DNA of 64,000 nt, from the NCBI GenBank assembly GCA_965215035.1, contig OZ244040.1:434001-498000 (forward strand). The letters run 5' to 3'. The notes beneath the pieces were generated by a model, which was not told the origin of the DNA, ran no database searches, and saw only the letters and a program-made list of their open reading frames with translations. A program made the position numbers and the translations under genes. Below are positions 50,566-59,400 of the stretch, piece by piece; position 1 is the first letter of the stretch; each line of letters opens with the position of its first letter. Source of the DNA: Azophilus sp965215035. GTDB lineage: Bacteria > Pseudomonadota > Gammaproteobacteria > Pseudomonadales > Azotimanducaceae.

Positions 50566-52791
50566 CTACTTCTCTCCTTGCGGCGGGCGCGTCTCCCGCA
50601 TTCGAATAAGCGCATCGAGGGCCACGGCACCCCGACCACGTGGGCCAACCCCCAGTGGATTAACATCCAGTTCCTCGAGCCGGTCGGCGTGGGCGGCAGC
50701 GAACTGGGCAATGGCCAGAATCGCGGTTACCGCCGCGTCGATATCGGCGGGTTCCTGGCCCCGATAACCCGCCAGTACCGGGGCGCACTGCAGAGTCGAG
50801 AGCGCCGCACGCACCTCGGTTTCGGTGACCGGCAACAGCAGGGTAACGGCGTCCTGAACGATTTCGACCAGGATTCCACCGGAACCCAGGGTGAGCAACA
50901 GGCCGAGTTGCGGGTCTCGGTGCAGGCCCACGATCAGCTCGGCGGCCAGGCCCGGCTCGAAGCGCTCCACCAGCAGGCTGTTCACACGGGCGGGGTGCTC
51001 CCCGGCGCGGCCGGATTGCGGGCCTGCATCCGGGCAGGGCATTGCTCCGGTGACCGAAGCGGTGCCTGGGGTAGCGGAACCGTGCAACAAGTCGAGTAGC
51101 TCGACGGCCGCGGCGCGGATTGCCTCCGGCTGGGTAAGGCCCAGCCGAACCGCGTTCTGTTCCGACTTATGTGCAATACCCTGGGCCTTTATCGCTACCG
51201 CGCCGTCGAGGGTCCCGGCAATGGCCACCGCCTCGTCGGCGCTCCGGGCCACCCCGCCCGGAGGAACGGCAACCCCGTGGGCGGCGAGCCGCGCCTTGGC
51301 CGCCGCTTCGTCGAGCACCACGGGCGTAGCGGCCACAGATCGGCTGCGCACCAGCGGTTCGGGTTGCGGAGATTGCCACCAAGCCCCGATCGAGGCCGCG
51401 CACTCGATGGCCCGCAATGCCTCGCCAACGCCCGCAAGGGGCGCGACCCCGAGCCCGATCAGCTCGGTCGCGATGGCTTCGGGCAGGTTTTCCGGCATGG
51501 TGGCGACGATTGCGCCCTTGGTTGGCGCACCGGCCATGGCGCTGCCGAAAGCCCGCAGCGCAACCCACCAGTCGTCGTCCCGGCAGCGGTCGCCACGCGG
51601 GAAGTCGAGCACCAGCAGGCACGCATCGAAGCTGCCCCGGGCGAAGGCGGTGAAGGTCTCCGTCAAGGCGGCCTCGTCGCCCCAACTGAAGGTGTGGTAG
51701 TCGAGGGGGTTGGCAACCGTGACCAGTGGATGCACCGTGGCGGCCACCGCCGCAGCCTGGTCGGCGGGCAACCCAGGACAGGTCAACGCCGTTTCCTCCA
51801 CGGCGTCGGCAATGACACTCGCCTCGCCACCGGAGCAGCACATGGCACCGATGCCCGTACCCTTAAGCGGGCCGTGGACATGGAGAAATTTCAGGGTTTC
51901 AAGCAGTTCCGGAATGCCCTGGGCGCGGGCGAACCCAAGCCGCCGCAGGAATGCCGCGGCACCGGCATCGGACCCGGCGATGGAGGCGGTGTGGCTGAGT
52001 GCCGCGGTACGGCCCCGCTCCGAGCGGCCGGTCTTCATGACCACGACCGGCACCCCCCGCTCCCGCGCCTGCCTAGCCAAGCTCTCGAAGCCCGGTACCG
52101 AATCAAACCCCTCGACATGGAGGCCGAGCGCGGTCACGCGCTCGTCGGCGAGCATCGCCGCCGCCAGGATGGAGATGCCCAACTGCGCCTGATTACCCGC
52201 CGTAGCCATATAGGCCAGCGGCAGGCTTCTTTGCTGCATGGTCAGGCTCACCGCGATGTTGGAGGACTGGGTTACGATGGCAACACCGCGCTCGCCGGGG
52301 CCGAGCCGCCGGCCGCCGTGCTGATCCGGCCAAAGGGGTACGGCGTCGAGGAAGTTGATCAGCCCATAACAGTTCGGCCCGATGATGGGCATGGTGCCGG
52401 CCCCGGTCACCAGGGCGTCCTGCAGCGCCGCTCCGTCTTCGGTTTCCAGAAAACCGGATGCGTAGCAGATGGCGCCACCGGCACCCAGTTGGGCGAGTTC
52501 CGCCACGGCTTCCACCGTCGCGTGGCGGTTGACGGCGACGAAGGCGGCATCCGGCGGCGAGGGAAGCTCGGCAATCGAACGAAATACGGGCCGCCCGGCC
52601 AGTTCCCGGTGCTTGGGATGCACCGGCCACAGGTCGCCGTCAAAGCCCAATCGATCACATTGCCTGATGACCTCCGTCGCAACGCTCCCACCGATCACCG
52701 CGATACTGCGGGGCCTGAGCAGGCGCGCAAGGCCCAGGGCCGATGGCGAGCCGCCCGACGGGATGGGGCGGCGGTCGGCGGGCTCGTTCAC
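50566..52791 (-). CDS. ADP-forming (NDP-forming) acyl-CoA synthetase
   Basis: A 741-residue acetate--CoA-ligase (ADP-forming)-type protein. A CoA-binding Rossmann domain (LRPRSIAVIGGS, then GPNCYGLINF) comes first, then the succinyl-CoA-ligase-like domain with the phospho-His region LSHTASIAGSD, then an ATP-grasp domain (about residues 520-740, AIKAQGIAHKSE to LDVNPLGVG). These enzymes reversibly couple acyl-CoA hydrolysis to ATP formation. In this carnitine operon it could make the CoA ester of carnitine or butyrobetaine, or recover ATP from betainyl-CoA. The start is uncertain: GTG 52791 or TTG 52809, the latter overlapping the previous stop. Confidence 0.87.
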   Translation of the reverse strand: MNEPADRRPIPSGGSPSALGLARLLRPRSIAVIGGSVATEVIRQCDRLGFDGDLWPVHPKHRELAGRPVFRSIAELPSPPDAAFVAVNRHATVEAVAELAQLGAGGAICYASGFLETEDGAALQDALVTGAGTMPIIGPNCYGLINFLDAVPLWPDQHGGRRLGPGERGVAIVTQSSNIAVSLTMQQRSLPLAYMATAGNQAQLGISILAAAMLADERVTALGLHVEGFDSVPGFESLARQARERGVPVVVMKTGRSERGRTAALSHTASIAGSDAGAAAFLRRLGFARAQGIPELLETLKFLHVHGPLKGTGIGAMCCSGGEASVIADAVEETALTCPGLPADQAAAVAATVHPLVTVANPLDYHTFSWGDEAALTETFTAFARGSFDACLLVLDFPRGDRCRDDDWWVALRAFGSAMAGAPTKGAIVATMPENLPEAIATELIGLGVAPLAGVGEALRAIECAASIGAWWQSPQPEPLVRSRSVAATPVVLDEAAAKARLAAHGVAVPPGGVARSADEAVAIAGTLDGAVAIKAQGIAHKSEQNAVRLGLTQPEAIRAAAVELLDLLHGSATPGTASVTGAMPCPDAGPQSGRAGEHPARVNSLLVERFEPGLAAELIVGLHRDPQLGLLLTLGSGGILVEIVQDAVTLLLPVTETEVRAALSTLQCAPVLAGYRGQEPADIDAAVTAILAIAQFAAAHADRLEELDVNPLGVGPRGRGAVALDALIRMRETRPPQGEK

Positions 52792-52805
52792 CCCGGGAAC
52801 TACCC

Positions 52806-53966
52806 TCAAGCGCCCAGCGGCCGCAGCAATCCGCGCCCGATAATGTGACGCTGGATCTCCGATGTGCCGTCCCAAATGCGCTCCACCCGGGCATCCCGCC
52901 AGAATCGCTCCAGGGGCAGGTCGCTCATCAGCCCCATTCCGCCGTACACCTGAATGGCTTCATCCGTGATCCGGGCCAGCATCTCCGTAGCGTATAGCTT
53001 GGCGGAAGCGATCTCCCGACCAGCCGGCAGCCCTTGGTCGAGGCGCCAGGCGGCGGCCAGTGTCAGCCAGTCCGCCGCGTCGATTTCCGTGATCATATCC
53101 GCAAGCTTGAAGGAGACGCCCTGGAAGCGGCCTATGGGCTGGCCGAATTGCCGACGTTCGGCGGCGTGGGCAAGCGCGAGGTCAAAGACCCGGCGGGCGC
53201 GGCCCACGCACATGGCGGCAACCGTCAGCCGGGTACCGTAGAGCCACTCGTCGGCGAGCTCGAAGCCGCGATGCACCTCGCCTAGCACCTGGGCCGAGGG
53301 CAACCGACAGTCGTCAAAGACGAGGATGCAATTCTGGTAACCCCGGTGGGATACGGACTCGTAGCCGGGGCGAATCTCGAAACCCGGTGTACCGCGATCG
53401 ACCAGGAAGCAGGTGATGCGTTTCTTCGGACCACGTTCGGTCGACTCTTCGCCGGTAGCGACGAAGACGATGACAAAGTCGGCCAGGTCGGCGTGAGAGA
53501 TGAAGTGCTTGGTGCCGTTGACAATCCAATCGTCCCCATCACGACGCGCAATGCAGCGCATGCCGCGCACATCGGAACCCGCGTCGGGCTCGGTCATGGC
53601 CAGGGCGTCAAACCGCGCGCCGCGGGCCGCGGGCAACAGGTAGCGTTCGCGCTGCTCGGCGCTACAGGCCATGAGGATACCCGACGGCCGACCCCAGAAC
53701 ACGCTGAGCGCCTGGGATGGGCGGCCGAGTTCGCGCTCCAACAAGGTGAAGGTCAGGCAGTCGAGCCCGCCGCCGCCAACCTCCTCGGGCAGGTTCGGCG
53801 CGTAGAAACCCAGCTCAATGACTTTCCGCTTAATCTCCTCGCCCAGTTCCGGCGGCACCTGTCCGGTGCGTTCCACTTCCTGTTCGTGTGGATACAGTTC
53901 CTTCTCGACGAAGTCGCGAACCGTATCCACCACCAGTTGTTGCTCGGCTGTCAGTTCGAAGTTCAA
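52806..53966 (-). CDS. Acyl-CoA dehydrogenase (CaiA-like role proposed)
   Basis: A 386-residue acyl-CoA dehydrogenase. FAD/substrate blocks: LAMTEPDAGSDVRGM, WIVNGTKHFISHAD, ERRQFGQPIGRFQ and QVYGGMGLMSDLP. Near the C-terminus the usual YEGTSEIQ reads WDGTSEIQ, so the position of the catalytic base in MCAD-type enzymes is Asp rather than Glu. The start is a TTG at 53966 overlapping the previous stop (TTGA) with GGAGGG 7 bases upstream. Between carnitine dehydrogenase and caiD-linked genes, it most likely converts gamma-butyrobetainyl-CoA to crotonobetainyl-CoA. Confidence 0.88.
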   Translation of the reverse strand: MNFELTAEQQLVVDTVRDFVEKELYPHEQEVERTGQVPPELGEEIKRKVIELGFYAPNLPEEVGGGGLDCLTFTLLERELGRPSQALSVFWGRPSGILMACSAEQRERYLLPAARGARFDALAMTEPDAGSDVRGMRCIARRDGDDWIVNGTKHFISHADLADFVIVFVATGEESTERGPKKRITCFLVDRGTPGFEIRPGYESVSHRGYQNCILVFDDCRLPSAQVLGEVHRGFELADEWLYGTRLTVAAMCVGRARRVFDLALAHAAERRQFGQPIGRFQGVSFKLADMITEIDAADWLTLAAAWRLDQGLPAGREIASAKLYATEMLARITDEAIQVYGGMGLMSDLPLERFWRDARVERIWDGTSEIQRHIIGRGLLRPLGA

Positions 53967-54979
53967 TTCGCATCCCTCCCCCGCACGGGCTCGTGCCCCT
54001 CGCGCGCACGGCGTGCCTCGTTCTCGGCCAGGGTTTTGCCGGCACCCACCTCGTAGCGGCGTAGCGCCCGCATGATGGCAATCAGGCATTCGTCGCGCAA
54101 TCGCTCCAACTCCCGCACGGTGCGTCCCGCCGCCTGTTGCCGGGTTCCGGCAGCCATCTTGCCGATCAGTTCATCGGTGAGTTCCGGTGCCTCCAGCCGG
54201 GTCCAGGGCAACTTGAGGGCCGGGCCGAACTGTTTCATGAAGTGGTGCATGCCCTGCTCGCCGCCGGCCATGTGGAACGCCAGGCAGGTGCCCATGCAGG
54301 CCCAGCGCAGGCCCGGGCCGTAGACGATGGCCGCATCGAGTTCCTCGGTGCTCGCCACATCGTCGTTCACCAGGTGCAGCAACTCGCGCCACAGGGCTTC
54401 CTGCAGGCGGTCGGAGAGAAAACCCTCGATCTCCTTGCGCACCCGCAGTGGGTGCATGCCGATATCGGTATAAAAGGCCATGGCGCGGTCGATGCTTTGG
54501 CTCGCCGTCCGCTTGCCGCCTAGGACTTCCACCAGCGGCAACAGGTAGACGGGATTGAACGGGTGGCCAACCACCAGCCGTTCGGGATGGCGGCAACGGG
54601 ATTGCATTTCCGTGGGCAGCAGGCCGGAAGTGCTGGAGGCAATAACCACATGGTCGGCGGTGGCGGCATCGAGCCCACTGTGCAGGCTGCGCTTCAACTC
54701 GATCTGCTCCGGGGCGTTTTCCTGAACGAAATCGGCGGCTTCGCAAGCCTCGCCGAGCGAGTCGGCGCAATGCAGGCGGTCTTGGCTCGCACCGGCATGC
54801 AGGCCCAACTCTTCCAGCGCAGGCCAGGCATTCTCAACCGCGGCCCGCAGCCCGGCCTGCCAACCGGGTGCCGGATCCCAAGCGACCACGTCCCGGCCGT
54901 GGGCCAGCGCCCGGACCGCCCAGCCGGCACCGATAACCCCGGTGCCGATAACGGCGAGGGTGCCGATCCTTTCTTTCAT
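53963..54979 (-). CDS. lcdH: L-carnitine dehydrogenase
   Basis: A 338-residue 3-hydroxyacyl-CoA-dehydrogenase-like enzyme. NAD motif LAVIGTGVIGAGW (residues 8-20); ASSTSGLLPTEMQ and VVGHPFNPVYLLPLVEV follow; YGPGLRWACMGTCLAF and MHHFMKQFGPALKLPWT match the L-carnitine dehydrogenase group (LcdH/CdhA) rather than fatty-acid enzymes. It oxidises L-carnitine to 3-dehydrocarnitine with NAD+. The BKACE gene just upstream would use that product, the same pairing known in Pseudomonas. Confidence 0.92.
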   Translation of the reverse strand: MKERIGTLAVIGTGVIGAGWAVRALAHGRDVVAWDPAPGWQAGLRAAVENAWPALEELGLHAGASQDRLHCADSLGEACEAADFVQENAPEQIELKRSLHSGLDAATADHVVIASSTSGLLPTEMQSRCRHPERLVVGHPFNPVYLLPLVEVLGGKRTASQSIDRAMAFYTDIGMHPLRVRKEIEGFLSDRLQEALWRELLHLVNDDVASTEELDAAIVYGPGLRWACMGTCLAFHMAGGEQGMHHFMKQFGPALKLPWTRLEAPELTDELIGKMAAGTRQQAAGRTVRELERLRDECLIAIMRALRRYEVGAGKTLAENEARRAREGHEPVRGRDAN

Positions 54980-55066
54980 CGTCCTTGCATCGTCGTGCCA
55001 CCCCCAGGCCTGTGCCGTAGCTGCCGGCGAACCGAGCGGCTCGAGCCGGCCCCGACGGCGGAGCGA

Positions 55067-55957
55067 TCAGGCGCGTCGCGCCAGGCCGAACCGCTGGCGG
55101 GCTTCCTCGGGGCCGAGCACCCGGGCACCCATCATCTCGACGATCTTGCGGACGCGCTCGACCAGTTGCGCATTGCTGGCGAAAACCCCCCGTTCAAGAT
55201 AGAGATTGTCCTCCAGCCCCACCCGCACATGGCCACCGAGCAGCACCGACTGGGCCGCCCAGGGCATCTGGTTGCGGCTGATGGCGAACGCCGTCCAGTT
55301 GGCGCCGGCGGGCAGTAGCTCCACCCAGGACTTGAAGACACCCACTTCGGCCGGTGCCGCCCAGGGAATGCCGAAACAGAGTTGAAAGAGCGGGGGATCG
55401 TCGATCAGGCCCTCGTCGATCATCTGCAATGTGAAGTTCAAATGGCCCGTATCGAATATCTCAAGTTCGGGCTTGACGCCAAGCTCCCGGATGCGCTTGG
55501 CACCCCGACGCAGCATGTCCGGGGTAGATACGTAGACCAGGCTGCCCTCGCCAAAGTTGTAGGAGCCGCAGTCCAGGGAGCAGATCTCCGGCAGCAGTTC
55601 CTCGACATGGGGCAGTCGCTCAATAGCGCCGACCAAGTCGGTATCCGCACCGAATTCCGTCGGCATCTCGTCGGGGCCGATGACCAGGTCGCCGCCCATT
55701 CCCGCGGTCAGGTTGATCACCACATCGGTGGCGCAGTCCCGGATGCGCGCGACCACCTCCCGGTAGAGCGCCACATCGCGGCACCCCCTTCCGGTGTCCG
55801 GGTCACGGACATGGCAGTGCACGATGGCGGCACCGGCCTTGGCCGCATCGATGGCGGACTCGGCGATCTGCCCGGGCGTGATGGGAATAGCCGGGTGTTT
55901 GCCCACGGTATCGCCGGAACCGGTCACCGCACAGGTGATGACGACATCGGTATTCAT
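55067..55957 (-). CDS. Beta-keto acid cleavage enzyme (BKACE), 3-dehydrocarnitine-type
   Basis: A 296-residue DUF849/BKACE TIM-barrel enzyme. Zinc and catalytic residues are visible in IVHCHVRDP (His48, His50-type pair with Arg and Asp); GHVRVGLEDNLYLERG is the conserved C-terminal block. Family members condense a beta-keto acid with acetyl-CoA, giving acetoacetate and a new CoA ester. Next to carnitine dehydrogenase, the substrate is presumably 3-dehydrocarnitine, yielding betainyl-CoA. A GGGAGG ribosome site precedes the ATG at 55957. First gene of the leftward carnitine operon. Confidence 0.9.
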   Translation of the reverse strand: MNTDVVITCAVTGSGDTVGKHPAIPITPGQIAESAIDAAKAGAAIVHCHVRDPDTGRGCRDVALYREVVARIRDCATDVVINLTAGMGGDLVIGPDEMPTEFGADTDLVGAIERLPHVEELLPEICSLDCGSYNFGEGSLVYVSTPDMLRRGAKRIRELGVKPELEIFDTGHLNFTLQMIDEGLIDDPPLFQLCFGIPWAAPAEVGVFKSWVELLPAGANWTAFAISRNQMPWAAQSVLLGGHVRVGLEDNLYLERGVFASNAQLVERVRKIVEMMGARVLGPEEARQRFGLARRA

Positions 55958-56009
55958 TAGCCTATCCTCCCGTCTGTGTTCTAGCGCTAGAGTGCCCAAA
56001 ACCGGATCG

Positions 56010-56025
56010 TTTTGCGATAGCAAAA
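56010..56025. promoter_or_regulatory. Candidate operator upstream of the carnitine operon
   Basis: A perfect inverted repeat TTTTGC-GATA-GCAAAA in the divergent gap between BKACE and the beta-hydroxylase gene, about 55 bp from the BKACE start. It is AT-rich against a GC-rich background, as operators often are. CTAGCGCTAG, another palindrome, lies at 55981-55990. No regulator gene is adjacent. Confidence 0.4.
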
Positions 56026-56155
56026 TACCAGCAATTTACATCGCCCCGCGGGTATCTGGCCGCCCTTTGGGAAGCAACCTGTTCCCTAGGCGTTGGCGCC
56101 GGTCGCCGGGGCGCGCGCCCAGGGGTACAATCCGCTTGTACTGCGAAGAGCGTCG

Positions 56156-57214
56156 ATGGATGAACGCATCCTACGGAACCGGCGATTGCATTTGGATTGT
56201 TGCCGCAGGCGGTTCTGCAGAATCGGCCGGGGCGCGGCGGTGCGGCTGAACGAACCCTTTATCCGGCTGCCCTTTCGTTTCGATGCAAAACGGCTCGCAG
56301 ACGAGGTGGGGCAGTTCGGCGCCGCCGCCTGGATGCCGCACCCCAGCGGCATGCGCGGCAACTCGGCAATCGCCCTGATTTCCAGCGGCGGTGGCGACAA
56401 CGATTCCTTCGAAGGCGAAAAACAACCCACTCGGCACCTGGCGCAATGCCCCTACATGCGCCAGGTGATGGGCAGTTTCGACGAGGTGCTCTCCCGCTCG
56501 CGGCTAATGAAACTAGATGCCGGGGCCGAGGTGGGCCTGCACGTGGATTTTAACTACCACTGGTTCAGCCGCGTCCGTATTCACATACCCATACTCACAA
56601 ATCCCCAGGTAATTTTTTGCTGCGGCGAGGCGAAGTTGCATATGGGCGCCGGCGAGTGCTGGATTTTCGATTCCTGGCGCCGCCATCGGGTTATCAACAA
56701 TAGCACCGAAGACCGGGTGCATCTGGTCATCGACCTCTGTGGCTCATCGCGGTTCTGGAAACTGGTCGAGGAGGCCGAAAGCCGAGACCTAGCGGCAATC
56801 GGGACGGCGGCGCGCCTGCTACCGTTCGACCCAGGCAAATCCGTTGCATTGCGAACGGAGCGATTCAGCAGCGCACCGGTGATGGCACCGGGCGAATGCG
56901 CCGCTCTCGTTGAGGATCTAATCGCCGATTTCTCGCGCAACCCCGCCAACGATCCTGAATTGGTGCGCGCCTACGGCGCGTTGTTGCGCGGCTTTGCGCA
57001 CGACTGGCGGGAGTTGTGGGTGTTGCACGGCCAGGAACGGGAAGGCTTCCCCCGCTATCGCACCCTGATCGAGAACACGCGCCGGCAACTGCACCCGAAC
57101 CGCCGGGCATTGACCACCGCCAGTAACAATATCGGCGTCAACGCGGTGTTTTCCCAGCGCATTCTGAACGCGGCCCTAGCCCAGGATGCTGGGCATGCAG
57201 CAGGCCCTAGCTGA
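56156..57214 (+). CDS. Aspartyl/asparaginyl beta-hydroxylase-type dioxygenase
   Basis: A 352-residue 2-oxoglutarate/Fe(II) oxygenase-like protein. The iron-binding pair HVD (His129, Asp131) and a distal His177 (WRRHRVINN) fit the beta-hydroxylase double-stranded helix. The C-terminal 130 residues are an additional helical domain. Start uncertain: the ATG at 56156 follows GAAGAG, but its first 28 residues are very basic, and GTG 56240 (VRLNEPFIRLPF) is an alternative. Convergent with, and overlapping by 8 bp, the TPR-sulfotransferase gene. Substrate unknown; modification of a protein or peptide is possible. Confidence 0.8.
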   Translation: MDERILRNRRLHLDCCRRRFCRIGRGAAVRLNEPFIRLPFRFDAKRLADEVGQFGAAAWMPHPSGMRGNSAIALISSGGGDNDSFEGEKQPTRHLAQCPYMRQVMGSFDEVLSRSRLMKLDAGAEVGLHVDFNYHWFSRVRIHIPILTNPQVIFCCGEAKLHMGAGECWIFDSWRRHRVINNSTEDRVHLVIDLCGSSRFWKLVEEAESRDLAAIGTAARLLPFDPGKSVALRTERFSSAPVMAPGECAALVEDLIADFSRNPANDPELVRAYGALLRGFAHDWRELWVLHGQEREGFPRYRTLIENTRRQLHPNRRALTTASNNIGVNAVFSQRILNAALAQDAGHAAGPS

Positions 57215-59240
57215 TCGCGTAGCGCTCCAACAATTCCGGCCCCAAAGCCTCCTTCAGGGGTGCAAGCCAGGGCTCGAAGTTGCGCCATTGCTCTAGGCCC
57301 GTCTTGTAAATCGGTTGTCGCACCTGTTCGGAGCTGGGGGTACGAATGCTGCGTTCGGTGCGGTGATAGTGCACGCAGGCCGGTTCAAAGGGCAGGTTGC
57401 AGAAGCCCAGGATGCGGCGCACCTGTTCCTCTAGGTTGTCCACGACATCTTCGTGCTGCACACGCAGCACGAAACCCGGCAATACCCGGTCCCAGTGGTC
57501 CATCAGCCTGACGTATTGCCGATAGTAGTTACCAACTTCCGGCAACCCGTAGGTAAACTCCTGGCCCTCGCCGAACAACTGCTTGAAGCAACCGAAACAG
57601 CAAGCCATGGGGTGGCGCCGCGCATCGATAACTTTGGCGTTGGGCAGGATGATTCGTATCAGCCCGATATGGAAGAAGTTGTTCGGCATCTTGTCAACGA
57701 AAAACGGGGCGTTGCCGCGATAGGGGCGGGTATCGTCAATGTACTGCTGGCCGAATCTTCGCCAGTAGCTGTCGTCGATTTCCGTGAGAATTCGGGGATA
57801 GCGCGGTGACCCTTCGCGGTCACCGCCGCGCCCGCGCAACCGCTTCGCCAAGTTCAGGATATTGTGCAATTCCATGGTGCCGTCGACCAGCGAATGCGAC
57901 GACAGTATCTGCTCAAGTAGCGTGGAGCCAGACCTCGGTAGCCCGACGATAAAGATTGGGTCCGGCGCTTCCAGCCCCAGACCCCGCTTACCGGCAAACA
58001 GCGCTTCGGTGCAAACCTCGACCTGGCTGTCGACCCGCACCCGCAGATGCCGGGGGCTGTGCTGTGTTTTCTCCTGTTTCAAGGCGTTGCCCCTGCTGTA
58101 GTAGTCGAACGAGGGTTGATGATTCCGCCTGTCCTCGTGCGCCTTGCCAAGGGCGAAGCACAATTGAATGCGGTCTTCCTCGCCCGTCGCCGGGTCCGAT
58201 TCCAGCTCGGTCATGCGCGCCAGTTCCTGTTCGGTGAAAGCGTGCGACTTGGTGTTTGCCAGGCTCCAGTAGGCATCGCCGTAATCGCGCTTGATTCGGT
58301 ATGCCTGCCGGTACAGCGCCACCGCCGTGTCGATGTCGCCGTCCGCCTTGTGCACATGGGCCAGGGACAAGGGAAAAAAGTGGTTGTCGGGATGCGCCTC
58401 AATTAGCATTCTGTAGCTTTGTATGGCGTCGGCGTTCCTGCCCGCACCGCTGCAGGCGGAGGCATGGAGAGCGCGAATGGTTTCCGTGTCGCCCGGATAC
58501 CTGGCAAGCAGCAGCTCCGCCTGTTCCAGAGCCTTGGGAAACTTCTGAACACGCAGCAGGATGTTGACGTACTGAATACGCGCATCGCGATGCTCCGGGT
58601 GGAACTCAACGCAACTTTCCAGCAGAAATTCGGCGTCGTTGTAAATCTTGTTGCGGGTTGCGATCTCGGCGAGCAGCCGCATGCCCTCGGGATGGGTCTG
58701 GTTGGTGCGCAGGAAGTGCTTGCACAGCCGTTCCGCATCCGCCAGCCGATTTTCCGACAGGTAGCTTACTACCGTGAGCAGTTCCGGCGGCAATCTGTCG
58801 AGAAACGCGATCTGTTCCCGCGCCCGCGCTAGTCGCTCGGTATTGCCATCGTCCTGGTAGAGCTTGGCCAGACACCTCCAACTATTGACCAGCGATGGGT
58901 CCGCGGCAACTGCCCGTTCAAAGGCGGCACCGGCGCGGACAAGGTTTTTTTGGGCGATGTGGTTATAGCCGACCTCTTGGTGTGCCCGGCCAAAGTGGGG
59001 TTTGATGGTCAATATCCCGGCAAGGGTTGCGAGGGCCCGCGGCCACTCGTGGCAATGGCGCTGAGACACCGCCAGGGCATAGCGCGCCTCGACGTTGTCC
59101 GGATCGTCGCCGAGCACGGCGGTCAGCAACTGCTCCGCGCCGCGCGGGTCGCCCTTGCCGATCAGATACTGGGCCCGCTCAATGCTGCTTTGTACTTCGG
59201 TCACGCTTGGAATCTTAGCCGGGCCTCGAAAGCGATTCAC
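57207..59240 (-). CDS. TPR-repeat sulfotransferase
   Basis: A 677-residue protein. Residues about 15-400 are tetratricopeptide repeats (for example NVEARYALAVSQRHCHEWPR). The C-terminal third is a sulfotransferase with the PAPS loop PIFIVGLPRSGSTLLEQIL (about residues 428-446) and the DARRHPMACCFGCFKQ segment for the 3'-phosphate. Fusions like this are common in marine gammaproteobacteria beside TonB receptors, as here. The acceptor is unknown. The start is GTG at 59240; a second GTG at 59204 would shorten it by 12 residues. The 8-bp tail overlap with the convergent hydroxylase gene is unusual. Confidence 0.87.
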   Translation of the reverse strand: MNRFRGPAKIPSVTEVQSSIERAQYLIGKGDPRGAEQLLTAVLGDDPDNVEARYALAVSQRHCHEWPRALATLAGILTIKPHFGRAHQEVGYNHIAQKNLVRAGAAFERAVAADPSLVNSWRCLAKLYQDDGNTERLARAREQIAFLDRLPPELLTVVSYLSENRLADAERLCKHFLRTNQTHPEGMRLLAEIATRNKIYNDAEFLLESCVEFHPEHRDARIQYVNILLRVQKFPKALEQAELLLARYPGDTETIRALHASACSGAGRNADAIQSYRMLIEAHPDNHFFPLSLAHVHKADGDIDTAVALYRQAYRIKRDYGDAYWSLANTKSHAFTEQELARMTELESDPATGEEDRIQLCFALGKAHEDRRNHQPSFDYYSRGNALKQEKTQHSPRHLRVRVDSQVEVCTEALFAGKRGLGLEAPDPIFIVGLPRSGSTLLEQILSSHSLVDGTMELHNILNLAKRLRGRGGDREGSPRYPRILTEIDDSYWRRFGQQYIDDTRPYRGNAPFFVDKMPNNFFHIGLIRIILPNAKVIDARRHPMACCFGCFKQLFGEGQEFTYGLPEVGNYYRQYVRLMDHWDRVLPGFVLRVQHEDVVDNLEEQVRRILGFCNLPFEPACVHYHRTERSIRTPSSEQVRQPIYKTGLEQWRNFEPWLAPLKEALGPELLERYAIS

Positions 59241-59400
59241 CCCCGTCTACGATCAGGGGGTTTGGCGACCCTGTTGTCTACGCGAAGACAAACGCCAACG
59301 GCGCAGTCCAAGCCTGGGCACCATCACCCGCCCGCGCACATTCGCACACGGTACCAACCGGCGAGATAGTCCTGTGGCGCCGCCTGCGCCCCGCCCCGGG

